A DNA stretch of 64,000 nucleotides, taken from Carya illinoinensis. Taxonomy: Eukaryota > Streptophyta > Magnoliopsida > Fagales > Juglandaceae. Positions 1 through 13,273 of the stretch are shown piece after piece. Within the stretch, counting starts at the first letter, position 1, and each line of letters begins with the position of its first letter. A model generated the notes under the pieces. It had not been told where the DNA came from. It ran no database searches and worked only from the letters and a program-made list of their open reading frames with translations. The stretch lies in assembly GCF_018687715.1 (NCBI RefSeq), contig NC_056754.1:14158501-14222500 (forward strand). The letters run 5' to 3'. The translations under genes were made by a program, and so were the position numbers.

Positions 1-2156
1 TTTATATATTCTGGACTGCTGCAGGAGCCAACTTTATATTATATAGCCTAATATGATCAGATAATCTATCATGTATGACTTTAAACTAGGTAACTTAAAA
101 CCAGTGGTTACCTTTGCAAGTGGTTCTTGCCTCTTTAAGAATCAACAGCTCCTATTTCTTCATTTCCTGATAAAAATAACTTCATTTATTTTAGGGATTT
201 GTGCCACACCTTTCTTACCACATCGCATAACTCATATATATTTGATTTACTTGATTGATTGAGGAGCAACTTAGATCCATAGGCTTTACTTTGATGTCAC
301 AAATTGTCTCACCAATCTGGAAGACTTAATTTTTTGGTGAGTGAATTAACACATTAAGTGATCACTTTCAGCTAGAGTTTGTTTATATATATGTATATAG
401 CCAGCTGCCATTAAAATTTGGATTACATTCAGATGATATATAATTGATTGGATATAAGATTGCCTTTTCTTGGGTTTGAATCATTTTTTGACTATGTTTA
501 ACCCTTTATCTATATGTGTTAAACCTGGTTGGAGATGAGATTGTATTTTTTCAACTATTTTCTTCAATTATTCTAGCCTTGGGTTATCAACCAAGGATTT
601 TTAACATACTAGGGTGTTCAATTGCAATTTTTGGGAAACCTTGAGCTACTCTTGCTGGTTATGCTATAGTTTCACAAACACAAGACGTTTCTTCTCATGT
701 TTTCTTCAACTTTAGTATGCTTGGTTTATGTAGTTGAGAAGACTGAGGTTAAATGAGGGATGTTTAAGAGAATTGCTTAGTACTAAAGCACCTAGCTGTC
801 ATAATGATTGTGGTGAATATTTTGCTATGCACTCTGTTTTTGGTACTTCAGAGATTTACACCCCTCATGTTCCCAAATAATTAGGTTAATGTTCATGAGC
901 TTGTGTTTGTTTGCTTGTTTCCTTCTTTCATTGGTTTGATTTTCTCATTTCCTTCTTCACTCCTATACCTCCACATGGGTTCTTGGCTTCAAGTCCCCAA
1001 GCTCCCTCATATATGTGGGCAGTTCAGGTATATGGATTGAACTGCAGGTTATTTTTCTGCATGTTCATGGATAGAATTATTGTAGCATAATTGACCTTTG
1101 ATACTGGTTTTTAGACTTCTAAGAATGGAAACGTGTGGCTACAATGTTAAGGACCTAAGTTGTTCACAACTAACAACTATTGGCGTGTGAATTTTACTGA
1201 CAAAATGCAAGTTATATTCGTAATCTTCATGGATTTAATATTAATATGTCTTTCTCTCCATCTTTTAAAAGCATCAATACTTTCTCCCAATATCTGCATG
1301 ATGTCTTGTTCTGTGTATAACTTTCTTTCTTTCTTTTCTTTGCATTTTTTCATTACCTGCCTCCAAAATAAAATACATTGGCTTCTCTTCTTCTTTCTAT
1401 TTTGATTCATCTTTCTTTCTACAACTACAAATATGTTCAACAAAGCTTTACATTATTTAAACTTCAACTTTTGGCCTACTTGTAATGGTTGCTTTGATAT
1501 TTGGAATTGGTTTAGTATGAAGGATAATATAGGTGAGTCGAAGCCTGTTAAAATAATGGGCAAAAAGCCAGACACAAATGTCTGTTGTGTAGCATGCTTA
1601 TAAGAAAATTGTTATAAATGAATTGCAGCTTAAAATGGCTTTGTCATCAAACTAAGCACATATAGTTTTCTGCACATGGGTTCTAAGTATTAGTTAAAAC
1701 CCAAATTAAGCATCAAACTAAGTACATATCACATCTGCAAATGGGTCCTAAGTATAGTTAAAACCCAAACTTGTATTGAAAACTAAGCATCAAAATAGAA
1801 AGTTTTTCAGCTGTAGTATAGAAGGTTCATAATCAGCTAACCTCAAATCAGTTTTTTTCTTTATTCAAATCAGCAATATGATTTGAATATTTTAGAAGTG
1901 ATGGCTGGAAGAAGAGAGAGAGACAAAACAACGAAAATTACTCCTTTTTAAAGCACTTCTAGGCAGATGTATAAACAAGATTCAGCAAAAGTAAAGATCA
2001 CAGTCTTGATCAACAAATAGGATTTACCTACAAGCATATACAGGAAATCCCAGGAAGTCCATAACTGCAGCCGAGCTGCAAGAATCGGAGAGTTTTGCTA
2101 TATTAACATCAAATACGATTAACAACAGCGCATACGTGAAGGAAGTTAATGTAACC

Positions 2157-2855
2157 ATGCTTAAGGACATTAACCTTTAAGATCAATATAAGTGCTGTCG
2201 CAAGATGTTGAAAAAGAAGTCCAAGTAACCTCTAAGATCAATATTATTATTGTATGAAAGCTTATTACTTGCACTTATTCAAGTAATAAGTGCTTATCAA
2301 TTGCATAAGTGCAAGTAATAAGCTTTCATACAATAATAATATTGAAAAAGAAGTCCAAATAAAAAACTAAGCATCATTTAGAATCATATTTGGATTACTT
2401 GTCTATATATACATGAACATTGAATTAATGTAACCATGCTTCTTTGCATGTGTTCATGAATAAGACAATCCCAACTGATACATATGTTTTGCCGTAAGAA
2501 AACACCATGGAAGAAATACTTTAAATTATTTTCCGGATTAGGACTGAATGTTACCCAGGAAAAAAATAAAAATAAAACCTCCTCCTAAAACAACAGTTAC
2601 TTTTGGGATAAAAAATCTTCAAGCTTCAGAACATTAAAAACATGTAAGAAATGAATGATTTTTTTTTTTTTTGTTAACTTTTTGACAGGTCAAGGAATGT
2701 AATAACATTGAAGCATGAAATAGCTACTCATGGAATTCCCTCTTTAAATGAATTACCTCAAGTACCCTTTTGCCTCTAAAACAATTTTGTCCATCACGAA
2801 TCTAATGCTTAAGGACATTAACCTTTAAGATCAATATAAGTGCTGTCGCAAGATG
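2157..2855 (+). repeat. 51-bp direct repeat, copies at 2157-2207 and 2805-2855
   Basis: Two copies of the same 51-base sequence (beginning ATGCTTAAGGACATTAACC and ending GTCGCAAGATG) lie in the same orientation about 600 bp apart. By eye they are identical. The sequence following each copy differs, so this is a dispersed direct duplication rather than a tandem array. The first copy directly precedes the hairpin at 2239-2344. Confidence 0.85.
2239..2344. repeat. Inverted repeat, 40-bp perfect arms, 26-bp loop
   Basis: Bases 2239-2278 are the exact reverse complement of 2305-2344, leaving a 26-base loop; one further pair (2238/2345) extends the stem. The arms are AT-rich with AAGCTT near the middle. 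The phrase GAAAAAGAAGTCCAA occurs just before and just after the hairpin, like a flanking duplication. It could be a MITE remnant, a fold-back insertion or a small-RNA precursor. The structure is certain; the role is not. Confidence 0.9.
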
Positions 2856-4149
2856 GCTTTATAATTACAGCAATTACAGATCTAAACAGCTCTGCACATA
2901 ACCATCTACACTATAAAAACAAGAATAAAATATCCGGAGGGTGAGGTATCATCATAGAATGTAGAAATTACAAGTTATAACCATAATAAGGAGGTAGTTA
3001 TTGAGGGAAAAAGAAACATACAGAAAAGCAATACTGGTTAAGAGAATAATACTCAGTGATCAAATGCGAATTTGATCCACAATACAGAGACATGCTTATA
3101 CTACCCACTTCAGAATAAAAATTAGGGCATTTAATACAAAACCATAACAAGCTAGAAAACCTCAAAAGATAGCTATTAGAATCAGGTTTCAGCAGTCAGA
3201 ACCAGAGAGTATGCATGACACGTATCTCATTGAGCATCCAAATAGCCAGCTAGTAAAAATTTCCCAAAAATCTTTGACAGGTAAAACAGAAGTGTTTTCT
3301 CTACTTTTGTTTCATACATAATAATGTTAATTTCCAATCATTAGAACATTCTTATAGTCCTTTTCATCATGAATCTGGAATGTTTAAAACTCAATGTCCT
3401 TTAGTGGACAACAAGCATGCTATTAATTTCCTCACACAATTCCTTTACCATGATATCCTATAAGGAGTTTTAAACATTTGGCTTACTGCTGAATGTATGG
3501 ACAGAAAGTTAAATGGGTTGAGGTTGTAAATTCATTGTTTATTTTCCCCAAGTGAAGAGTAGGTAAGGAAATTAATGGCAGATGATTTTCCCAACTTGGT
3601 TTATGTAGTCCATATTGTGATAACAACAATCTTTGTCTATAGTTTTCTAGTGTATTTTTTTCCTATGAATGAAGTGATAAATATATTTTGGTTCGCCTTG
3701 AAACTGAAAATGACTTGGATTTTCCCTTGTAGGGTGCAATTGGACGTCGAGTGCTTTTGAGGCTACAAGGCGTTCATTGAGCCTTTGAGAATTGTCATTT
3801 GTTGATCCATTTCAACCAGGGGTGAGCCGAAACTGAACATAGTCTACTGGTTATTGAAGGTAACGCCAGCATGTGCATCTGCTAGTTCCTCATTTTACTT
3901 TCGTTTCCACGAACTCTAATTTCATATATGGATGTATGCTGCCTTTGTGAAATAAATAGAACCATGCTTCCTTGTTATAACTGACATTGGGGTACCTACG
4001 TTGTCAATTCTTCTCATAATTCTCTATCTACAACGAATAAGCTTCTCAAATTTGAAAGGGAATTGGCCTGTAGTTCTCATATAGGGATTGTTTCACAGTT
4101 GTACTCATTACTTATGATAGTTTATAAAAGTTCCAGGATATGTATTACT

Positions 4150-4208
4150 ATACATATACAGATATATATATATATAGTTATACATATATATATATATATA
4201 TATATACA
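4150..4208. repeat. TA-rich microsatellite
   Basis: A run of TATA/CATATA dinucleotides. A second similar run sits at 11197-11235, just 3' of the TNPA-like gene. Both are low-complexity sequence, and the short open frames through them are not genes. Confidence 0.9.
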
Positions 4209-4812
4209 TATCGGTATATCCCTACTCGTGAGGGTGGTGGACATGTAGTTGTTTCAGATAGTTTATACTATCACATTTCCACATGTATTTTCTTAGTATT
4301 GACATGTGATGAATTATCTTACTTCATGGCTTGATCTAAATTGTCATTTGTTAATACTTTATCTTATTATCTATTACTAATTATTTTGTGTATACACGGT
4401 AGTGTTGGCCATAGCTTAAGGGTTGACCAGCCATGAATATACTATATTCATGGAAAAATGTCATTCCATGAATTTTTAAAAAAAAAAACCCCTATATGTA
4501 CAACTACAGACTACGTAGCTAGCATTATTCACACTTTTTAACTGACCTTAATGCAGATGGCAACTTATCCAATACCACCCTTGACATGTGATAACAACAA
4601 TGTCATAAACAAGACCCATTTAGATTTTTAACTGCCCAATTGCTTGATTATCTTCATCTGGTTCATTTCTATTTAGACTGTCAATTATCCTTGAACCATA
4701 CATGACTATAAATGAAGACTGTGTCCTTTAGCATCCCCTGGTAATAAATGTTAGGGAAGTTGACGGAGTTTTGTTTATCGAAATCTCTTGCCCACCATAT
4801 TACTTGTCTTAG

Positions 4813-7800
4813 ATGGATAAAAGTTGGATGAACGAGCCCAATAGACTCTTATCACCTGTATATGCCGAGGGTGTTAAAAATTTCCTCACACAAGCACGAA
4901 ATCATGCTTGTGGACGGGATCGAATTCGGTGTCCATGCCATACATGCCTGAACAATCTGTGGCTGCCTATATTTGAGATGGAAACGCATTTGTTTATCAA
5001 AGGGATCAATCCAAATTACACGCAGTGGATATTTCATGGGGGAGGAGGAGACAACCTCGTACGACAGTGACGATGATATTGGTGACGAGGTTATACCAGA
5101 AGATGATTACATAGATGACATGCAGCATATGTTGGATGACATCCGAGCAGGGACCTTTATTGATGTGGCCCAAGACAACACTGTTGTGCCAAATATGCCA
5201 CCAGTACCTGAAGATTCACCAGCAACTACTTTTGACAAGCTACTAGAGGATGCCCGACGTCCTCTTTTTGAGGGGTGTACAAAATTCACGAAGTTGTCAT
5301 TCATTGTCAAGTTATTACACATCAAATCAATCAATGGATGGTCAATTAAATCATTTGACATGCTACTTGATCTACTGCGGTCTGCCTTCCCTGATACACT
5401 CTTGCCACAATCATATGAGGAGTCAAAGTCTTTGGAGCGCGGGTTGGGTTTCAATTATCACAAAATCCATGCATGCCCCAACGACTGCATCTTATTCTGG
5501 AAGGAAAATGCCTCTCTTAATGAATGCCCTGTATGTAAGGCTTCGAGGTGGATGCCAAATACACACGGATCACGAGTTATACCTCAAAAAGTGTTGCGCC
5601 ATTTTCCATTGAAACCAAGATTGCAGCGTCTCTTTATGTCTACGAAGATAGCAGGTGATATGAGATGGCATAAAGATCAACAACCGATAGTCGATAGCAG
5701 CCTGAGACATCCGGCTGACTCTGAGTGTTGGAAGAAATTTGATGAACATCATAGTTGGTTCGCTGTGGATCCTCGCAATGTTCGGCTCGGTTTGGCCTAT
5801 GACGGTTTCACTCCCTTCAACAACTTGGCAAAACCTCATAGCATTTGGCCAGTGATCCTTATCCCATATAACTTGCCGCCGTGGTCATGCATGAAAGATC
5901 AATTCTTTATGACATCTTTGATTATTCCTGGTCCAAAGTCACCAGGGAATGAGATTGATGTTTACTTGCAGCCGTTACTCGATGAATTGCTTGAACTTTG
6001 GGAATATGGGATCCCTACATATGATGCAGCAACTAAGGAGACGTTTATGTTGCATGCTGCATTGTTGTGGACAATAAATGACTTCCCTGCCTACGGGAAT
6101 CTTTCTGGTTGGTCAACAAAGGGGAAATTAGCTTGTCCGTCTTGTAATGCTGACACAGACTCCAATTGGTTGAAATACAGCCGAAAACATTGTTATATGG
6201 GACATCGTCGTTTCTTACCACCTGATCACATGTGGAGAAAGAGGAAAGGGTTGTTCAATGGCAAGGAAGATCATCGCATGCCACCAAGGGAAATAGGAGG
6301 ATACGATATTCTAGGTCAATTGCAGATGATTGAGGATGTTCAATTTAGCAAATCTCGTAGGAAGAGAAAACGTACTACTGAAGAGCTGAACTGGACAAAG
6401 TCTAGCATATTCTTCACGTTACCTTATTGGTCAACACTTCGACTTCGGCATAATTTAGATGTTATGCATATTGAGAAGAATATTGCTGAAAACATCTTAT
6501 TCACTTTAATGAACAGTCCAGGAAAAACTAAGGATAATATCAAATCAAGGCGTGACCTTGAGATTTATGGCTATAGAAAAGAATTACATTTGAGGCGTGA
6601 AGGTGATCATGTAACAATGCCACATGCACTGTACACATTACACGGAGATGAAAGGAAAAAATTTTGTGAGTGGCTGTCCGATATCAAATTTCCAGATGGG
6701 TTCTCTTCCAATATCTCGAATTGTGTTTCTCTACGTGATTGCAAAATCAGTGGGATGAAAAGCCACGACTGTCACGTTTTCCTTCATAGACTACTCCCAA
6801 TTGCTACTGGGGGGTTTTTAAGAAGTGACATTGCCTTGGCTTTGACTGAACTTAGCACTTTCTTCAAAGAGTTGTGCACTCGAACACTGGATGTGAATCG
6901 CCTGACCCAGCTCCAAACTGATATCGTGACCATTCTATGCAAATTGGAGATGATATTCCCTCCATCTTTTTTCGATGTCATGGTCCACCTAGCTGTTCAT
7001 TTGCCCCGTGAGGCCATACTTGGGGGTCCAGTACAATATAGGTGGATGTACCCATTTGAGAGATATCTCGGCAAATTCAAAGCCAAGGTCCATTTAAGAA
7101 TAAAGCCCGACCAGAAGGTTCAATAGCCGAGGCCTACATTCACGCTGAATGCCTGACATTTTGCTCCATATACCTCCAAGATGTTGAGACGAAGTTCAAT
7201 CGAATGGACCGAAACATTGATGCTGACGAAGAGGGAACTATAGATGGATTCCGAATTTTCAACCAGAAAGTCCGTCCCTTGGGTATAGCTTCTAATGTGC
7301 AATTAGAAGACAAACTCTTTAAGGTAGCCAGCTGGTATGTGCTCAACAATTGTCCGGAGATTGGACCCTATATACAGTAAGAATCAACTAATTTACCTGA
7401 TCATCTACTTCCATTTCGCCATATACAAAATTTTATACATTCAATGCCCATAACTTCAAATATTTTGCTCATCGATTTCGTGCTCCATATGTAGGGAACA
7501 CTACGAGAAATGTAAGGTACAACACTCAAATTGCATCGATCGCACGCATCAAGCTGACTTTCCAACTTGGTTCAAGCACCGTGTAAGTTATTTTCCAACC
7601 TTATCTACGTACTGAGAACATATAGGTTTCCTTGATATGTTTTTTAACGATGAAAATATACGTTGTGAATTTTCAACAATTTTGGTATAGATCCAGGAAC
7701 ATCGTATCAAGAATCCACATGATGTGTCCAATGATCTTTATGCGTTAGCTTGCGGGCCTGACCGTTGGGTTGCATCATATGCTGCAAGCATAATAAATGG

Positions 7801-8497
7801 AAAAAGGTTTCATACGAAGCAGCGTGAACTTCGCCGTCGTACACAAAATTCTGGGGTGTTGGTGACTGGGGACGAGGACACGAATAACGCCGGCTTTTAC
7901 GGTGTTATTAATAATATCATAGAGTTACGCTACATGGAGTGGCGTCGGGTGTACCTATTTCAATGTGATTGGTTTGACGTTGGTGATAAAAAACGAGGGG
8001 TGCGGGTGGATGACCATATGATTAGTGTCAACATGAACAAGACTTGGTATAAGGATGAACCATTCGTGTTGGCCTGTCAGGCTGATCAATGTTTCTACAT
8101 AAGAGATTTAAAGGCGAAAGGGAATTGGGGTGTTGTGCAGAACTATACAAATAGGAATGTATACAACATTCCGTTAGTGTCAATTACTATAGAAGATATT
8201 AATGATGGCGAATCAAATACTAATGAGGCCGATCAAGAAAATGAGTCATCATATTATTATGAACCAGTGCAGAGTGATAATGAAAATCCAGTGTCAACTC
8301 CAATTGATAGGCTTGATATACCACCTATCCATATTGATGCACGAGAAGTCATGGCTAGTGATGATCAAATGGCATCTTCATCCGGGTTTATTAATGATGA
8401 GATTTTTACTTCTGGTTCTGGAAATGCGGATAGTGAAGGGGAATATTCAGATGAGGATGACCTATCAACAGACGAAGAGTCTATGTCAGATTTATAA
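4813..8497 (+). pseudogene. CACTA (En/Spm) TNP2-type transposase, frameshifted
   Basis: This is the transposase of a CACTA DNA transposon, which would cut and join the element ends in the nucleus. The N-terminus (from ATG 4813) matches the transposase-associated zinc-binding domain, with Cys/His pairs in RCPCHTC. The main frame, about 5040-7098, carries the TNP2 core (LDVMHIEKNIAENI near 6460; CPNDC and CPVC cysteines near 5475-5535) and then a DUF4218-type region (LPIATGGFLRSDIALAL near 6800). Two frame changes break it: one in the G-rich run near 5036-5050 and one near 7096-7101, after which the reading resumes as ARPEGSIAEAY. Coding then passes through introns 7377-7494 and 7583-7690 (GT-AG) into a DUF4216-type exon (VYLFQCDWFDV near 7950) and a long acidic tail ending at 8497. 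Exons join in frame. It is a decayed but near-complete gene. Confidence 0.9.
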
Positions 8498-9048
8498 TCA
8501 AAAGCTAGAAACTAAACATGGCTCGAGGTTGGTACATTCATTTACCTATTCCAAATTGGTGCTAGTTCATAGACAAGTCAATATTCATTTGTATGAAATA
8601 CCAATTTCTGTTTTACTTGCTTAAAACCATCAAGTATCAGATGTGCCAATTCTAGGACTGAACTAATATGTAGAACATAACATCAGTGTTTTCTTATGTT
8701 TAATACCTAATAAACTTGTTTGACTTATGATGTGTTTGATTATATTCTTGGTTAGGTTACAAGAAAACAAAACTGTGTTGCCATCTTCAAGCTGCACAAT
8801 TAATCATGCAATCCCATCTTGACGCTGGAGGCATGAGGAGCACTATTAATTATCAAGGTATATATGTTTGATCGATAAGTTATTCATTTCATGTCTATAT
8901 TATGCTCATAATGTAAGGGTTAGTCTAGCCAAAAGTAAATAAAAATGTAGGATATTTGGAGTTATTCGAATCCTGTCTGTGACATTCAGATTATTTTATG
9001 GAATGATATTGATTTTTATTACAATCCTCATAACTCATACACATGTAG
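8498..9048 (+). other. Spacer between TNP2 and TNPA genes
   Basis: About 550 bp separate the transposase stop from the first exon of the second transposon gene. I see no ORF of note. It is probably the 3' UTR of the first gene and the 5' part or intron of the second. Confidence 0.5.
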
Positions 9049-11131
9049 GTGACCGAGCGGGACCCAGTTCTAGAGGCGGAGGGAGAATCCGAGGTATTCG
9101 TGCAAGGTGCCATGTACCGTACTCGGCTCGCCACAACCGACCACGGGGAGCGAAAATATCCTCATATCATAGCCCTGAGGAGTGTAATCAAGAGTCCTCG
9201 GATGATTCCACACAGCCCCCAAGCCCCCCACCATCCACCAGCCCAATTCCCACACCAGCGCCTATTCGAGAACCCTCACCAGTGCGGGAACAATCACCTA
9301 CTAGAGAACATGCCCCATTGGAAGACTCATGCATACCCGAAACTGGTGGGTGTTTTTTCAATACATATTTAATGGGTTGACATATTTAAACCCATTTGTA
9401 AGAGTTCATGTAATTTATAATTACATGCACTAATCCTCTGTTGATCATTTTGCAATACAGCCACAGACGCCCCCACGGAGCCCGTATTAACACAGCAACA
9501 GAGGAAATGAAAACGTGGGCCCGCTCGATGCATTGAGTTTGAGAAGGTGAGAAAGAACGGGAAAGTACTTTTAAAGATAAACGATGGTGAGACTGCCCCT
9601 TGTTGTGATCATGCTTCTATGTTCACAACACGTGTATCATGGATTGTTAAACAATATTGTGACATGAGTTATGCGCGATGGACTGATGTCCCACAAGCCA
9701 TGAAAGAGGAGCTAATTGACCGTGTTCGGGTAAGTTTTATGTGTTACTAGTGAAATGTTACTATGGAAGTGTGTTATCTAGTATAACCGTAGCACATATA
9801 CTAATTCACCGATTATTGTAGGCTGACTTCGTGTTAGACTGGGAACGGGAAAACCACCGGTTGACGGTGACGAAGGCACTTCATAAGCGCTTCAACTCCT
9901 TCCATCATGACTTGCACAAGATTTATCAATCCTTTGGAAGCCATGAAGAAGCTTTAGCTAATGGCACAAGCTTGGTGGACCCACTTGTATGGGTCAAGTT
10001 GTGTGGCAGGTGGGGCAGTGATGCCTTTAAGGTATATATGCTCTTCAACTATATAAACCATAAATCATTCCATTAAATAATGGAGCAATATAGTTGAGGC
10101 AAATCCGGTTGTTTATTATTGCTAACATTGGGTGTGCGTGCATCACAGAAAATGTCATTCCAGAACCGGGAGAACCGAAAGAAGCAGGCAATTAATCACA
10201 CCTCGGGACGTAAATCATTCGTCCAAATACTTGAGCAAAAGGTATGAGGATGCCGCCCTATATAAATAGCTACACTTCACTACACTTGTCCAAATATCCG
10301 AACTCATAGGCCACAATAAATATTGTCATCAAATCCAACCAAATTAGATTCCTTTTTTTTCCCAATATTATTTCCTAATTGATTGGGTAGTGGTGTCATT
10401 TTAATAATATTGAGATTAATTTGCAAATGACAATCACAATAAATTAATTTTCCAAACTTCAAACATATTTTGAATCTTCATATGTCACACATGTAGCGCG
10501 CTGAGAATGGAAATTTGGTGGACTTCTATAAGGAGACACGCTGGTCGAAGAAAAAGAATAAGTTTGTGACAGATGCTACTGAAGATACTTACGTGAGTAG
10601 TACACTAGTCCTAGTACTAGTACAATAGTAGTTGTACTTATAGTCCTGGCTACTTGATCTATGTTTATTTCTGATAATAATAAATAAGAGCATAAGGTTG
10701 TGTAGATTGTTAATAATCTCCAAGGTTTTGCATTTGTGTAGAAGGAGATGCAAGGTAGATTGGATGGCCTAGAACCAGAGGAACGAAGTGGTGAGGCAGC
10801 AGCGACGGTCTTTAGGGAGGTCCTCGGACATCGACCTGGATATGCACGAGGACTCGGGGAGATGGTCATCCCCGAGTCAAGTAGACAACGTGACCAAGCT
10901 AAAATGCAATGCTACCAGTCTGAGATTGAAAGATACAAGAAAGATGCTGAACAACATAAGAAAGATGCCGAAGACTATAAGAGTCAGCTGGATGAAGTGA
11001 GATCAGAGGTGCAAGCTCTTAGGCAGCATGCGATTCAAAATGACAGGCTGCTGCAAGCTTTCTTTAAGGATCATCCCACATTCACTGAGTCATATCGCCA
11101 GACTCAGTGTAATGATTCCCCCGACCCATAA
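9049..11131 (+). pseudogene. CACTA TNPA / transposase_24 (Ptta/En/Spm) accessory protein
   Basis: This is the second gene of the CACTA element, in the same direction as TNP2; proteins of this family bind the subterminal repeats. Six exons can be read with GT-AG borders: about 9049-9345 (Ser/Pro/Arg-rich), 9462-9729, 9822-10031, 10149-10241, 10497-10592 and 10742-11131. The conserved core lies in exons 2-5: RVSWIVKQYCDMSYARW, a HKRFNSF segment, PLVWVKLCGRWGSDAFK, then an NRKKQ segment and FYKETRWSKKK. The last exon encodes about 128 residues with a heptad-like coiled coil (repeats of YKKDAEQHKKDAEDYK) and ends at TAA 11131. One in-frame TGA near 9508, in a place where the family is coding, suggests damage. 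The first exon is the least certain. Confidence 0.83.
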
Positions 11132-12651
11132 GGGGGGGTCGAGTGTTTTTTGACATTTTGGGTGCTTTTTTGTTAGTCAAAAAGACAGCTGGACAATATA
11201 TCTATATATATATTACTATATATATATATATATTAAGGGGTATATGTCAACACTGGGGATATAGAGAAGGTTTGGCCCGACGATTGGATCGTGAGAAGTT
11301 TTTGAGGAAATGGTTAACACTCCAAGACACATTGATATTTATTCAATGGTTTCGGTTCCTCATGGATTGGCAATTTCGAAAGACTTCAAAATTTAGAGGT
11401 AAGTACTCTCTAAATACAAATCTTCAATTGGCCGAGTTGGCCACAACCCTAGTTTTAAGGATTTAAATGTGAATTTTCTGCACACTAATTAATTTTAAGT
11501 TTATTTGTTGGTCTAGCCCTTTCTTTATAGATAAGAAATATAAATTTTAAGACAAATAAAATAGGTAACACAGATTTCTTTATAGCCCTTTGATTATATG
11601 CTAAAAAAATTTATAAGAAATTTATACTAAGACAAGTACATAGGCATAGCCCAATTACTTGGCTGGGGGATTTTTCTGTAGGGAAGGCCTCAAAAGTTTT
11701 AGAGAAATATAGGATTTTAGCGATCAAAATAAAATTTCCTGAGATATGCTAGCATGATGTTCCAGTTGACAATCAGAAGGACACGGAAGCAACCAACAAA
11801 ACAGTTTAACCTATATAGGTCACATTTCTTTATATAGGTGAATTTTAGGGGTGATTGCAAAACAACAGCCATTAAAATTTTGTCCCCAAATCTTTGGTCA
11901 GCCATTGACATGTTATAAGTAAGTGATAATTTGTGTTACTTACTGATAACTAACAGGCATATCCGAGTATTATTATAGTCCAGTGTACTTGAATGTAACT
12001 AGATATATATCTTATCCAATTTAATATATATCAAGTTGTTTGTGGACAACTGATTTTTATTGTTAATCGGTTGTTCACTATTTGCTGCTCACATTTTAAA
12101 TTGTTAAGACATCAGAATATTTTATGATGTCTCCAAGTTGTATTAGTAAAAAATTTGTTTTACTAGATAACAATATATATTTTTTCCAGATATGGAGCTT
12201 TGAAATATCATCGTAAGTGATGTAAGCATGAGATTGTAAAAGTCCAGCAACCATGATGTCATCAATGGGGCACAAAAGAAGACTGACGATGCAGCGTCCT
12301 TTGAACTTACTATGGATGAAGGTTGGTTTGCAATTCTTTTTATAGCAGTTTAATTTAATATCTTTAAATATTATCTTTAATATTTAAAGATAATTGAAGG
12401 GAAAAAAGGGATAGATGGAAAGAAATTAAGAACTACAAATTTGAGCTGGTGCTTGATGCTAAGCTTTTCACCATGCTTTTTGATTCGTTGTTTCTATGCT
12501 GCTCACTTTATGATGTTCTTGAATGAAGGATATACTTATCTTGTGTTGTTACCTGTTTTTAGTCGAGGAGACAAAAAATTAATGGGATTCTAATGATTTT
12601 GGTCCCTTTTTTCCCCTTCTTTGGTGAACTAATAACTATTTTGTTGAAAAT
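11132..12651. other. 3' flank of the CACTA genes
   Basis: It starts with the (TA)n run and then continues as AT-rich sequence without a convincing gene. If the CACTA element is complete its 3' terminus should be in this stretch or beyond, but I found no CACTA-type inverted terminus matching a partner upstream of 4813. Confidence 0.5.
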
Positions 12652-13190
12652 AAATGAGGATGGATAAATTGAGAAAGCAACCTGTTACTGTAATGGACTG
12701 GTGTTTCATGTGCAAAATGGGTGGTTATTCAGCGGATCACCTTCTTCTCCATTGTGATGTGTCGAAGGCTTTGTGGGATAAGGTTTTTGATAACTTTTTG
12801 GCATTGCTTGGGTGATGATTAAGAGGGTGGTGAACCTCCTGGCATGTTGGAAAGGGAATAAATGCAATGTTTGGAAGATAGTACCTCTTAGTTGGAATGT
12901 TGTATTTGGAATGAGAGGAATGGGCACTGTTTTGACAATTTAGAATGCTCTGTGGGAGGGATTAAAGACTTCTTAAATCATACTTTGTTGTTTTGGGCTT
13001 CGATTATTGTAATGGATGGAACCTATAAAAAAATAAATAAATTATTGTAATGGAGATAGTCTAAATGACTTGTGCTCATTTCCACTTGAGTTTGTAATTA
13101 GGCGTTTTTCTCTTGTATACTTATTGTGTACTTGAGCTAGTTAAATTATGTGGTTTAATAAAATTTTACTTATCAAATAAAGAAATGAGG
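12652..13190 (+). mobile_element. Degenerate LINE 3' fragment (zf-RVT end and 3' UTR)
   Basis: Translation around 12695-12830 gives the zinc-binding end of a plant LINE reverse transcriptase (WCFMCKMGGYSADHLLLHC, then LWDKVF). A second piece near 12820-12930 reads as the usual follow-on helices (ACWKGNKCNVWKIVPL). Stops and frame changes are frequent. The tail at about 13090-13190 (CTTGTATACTTATTGTGTAC ... AATAAAATTTTACTTATCAAA) is the 3' UTR type that recurs at 49530-49615 and, reversed, at 59519-59690. An old, 5'-truncated insertion. Confidence 0.75.
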
Positions 13191-13273
13191 ATGGAAATGG
13201 GTCCTTAAATTTTATTTCTGTCCTACTCTTATCAAGGAGAAAATAATGATGACCAAAGAAATCCCGTCCCTCT

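Larger units (their letters stand above)
1..4812. other. Left flank without a recognised gene
   Basis: I see no coding region that I can assign here. Open frames are short (under 90 codons) and have no family resemblance. The stretch is AT-rich with several T-runs and A-runs, and looks like intergenic or intronic DNA. A short possible exon reading GAIGRRVLLRLQGVH follows a good acceptor (CCCTTGTAG) near 3732 but ends in a stop and matches nothing I know. The structures I can support in it, a 51-bp direct repeat, a strong hairpin and a TA microsatellite, are listed separately. Confidence 0.6.

Noticed and set aside
2909..2925. CACTATAAAAACAAG as a 5' CACTA terminus for the TNP2/TNPA element
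   Set aside because: No inverted partner found 3' of 11131 and no subterminal repeats nearby.
4063..4334. Two overlapping plus frames rich in Tyr/Ile/His
   Set aside because: Translation of the TA microsatellite.
5107..5454. Minus-strand frames across the TNP2 gene
   Set aside because: Antisense shadows of a recognised transposase; no independent features.
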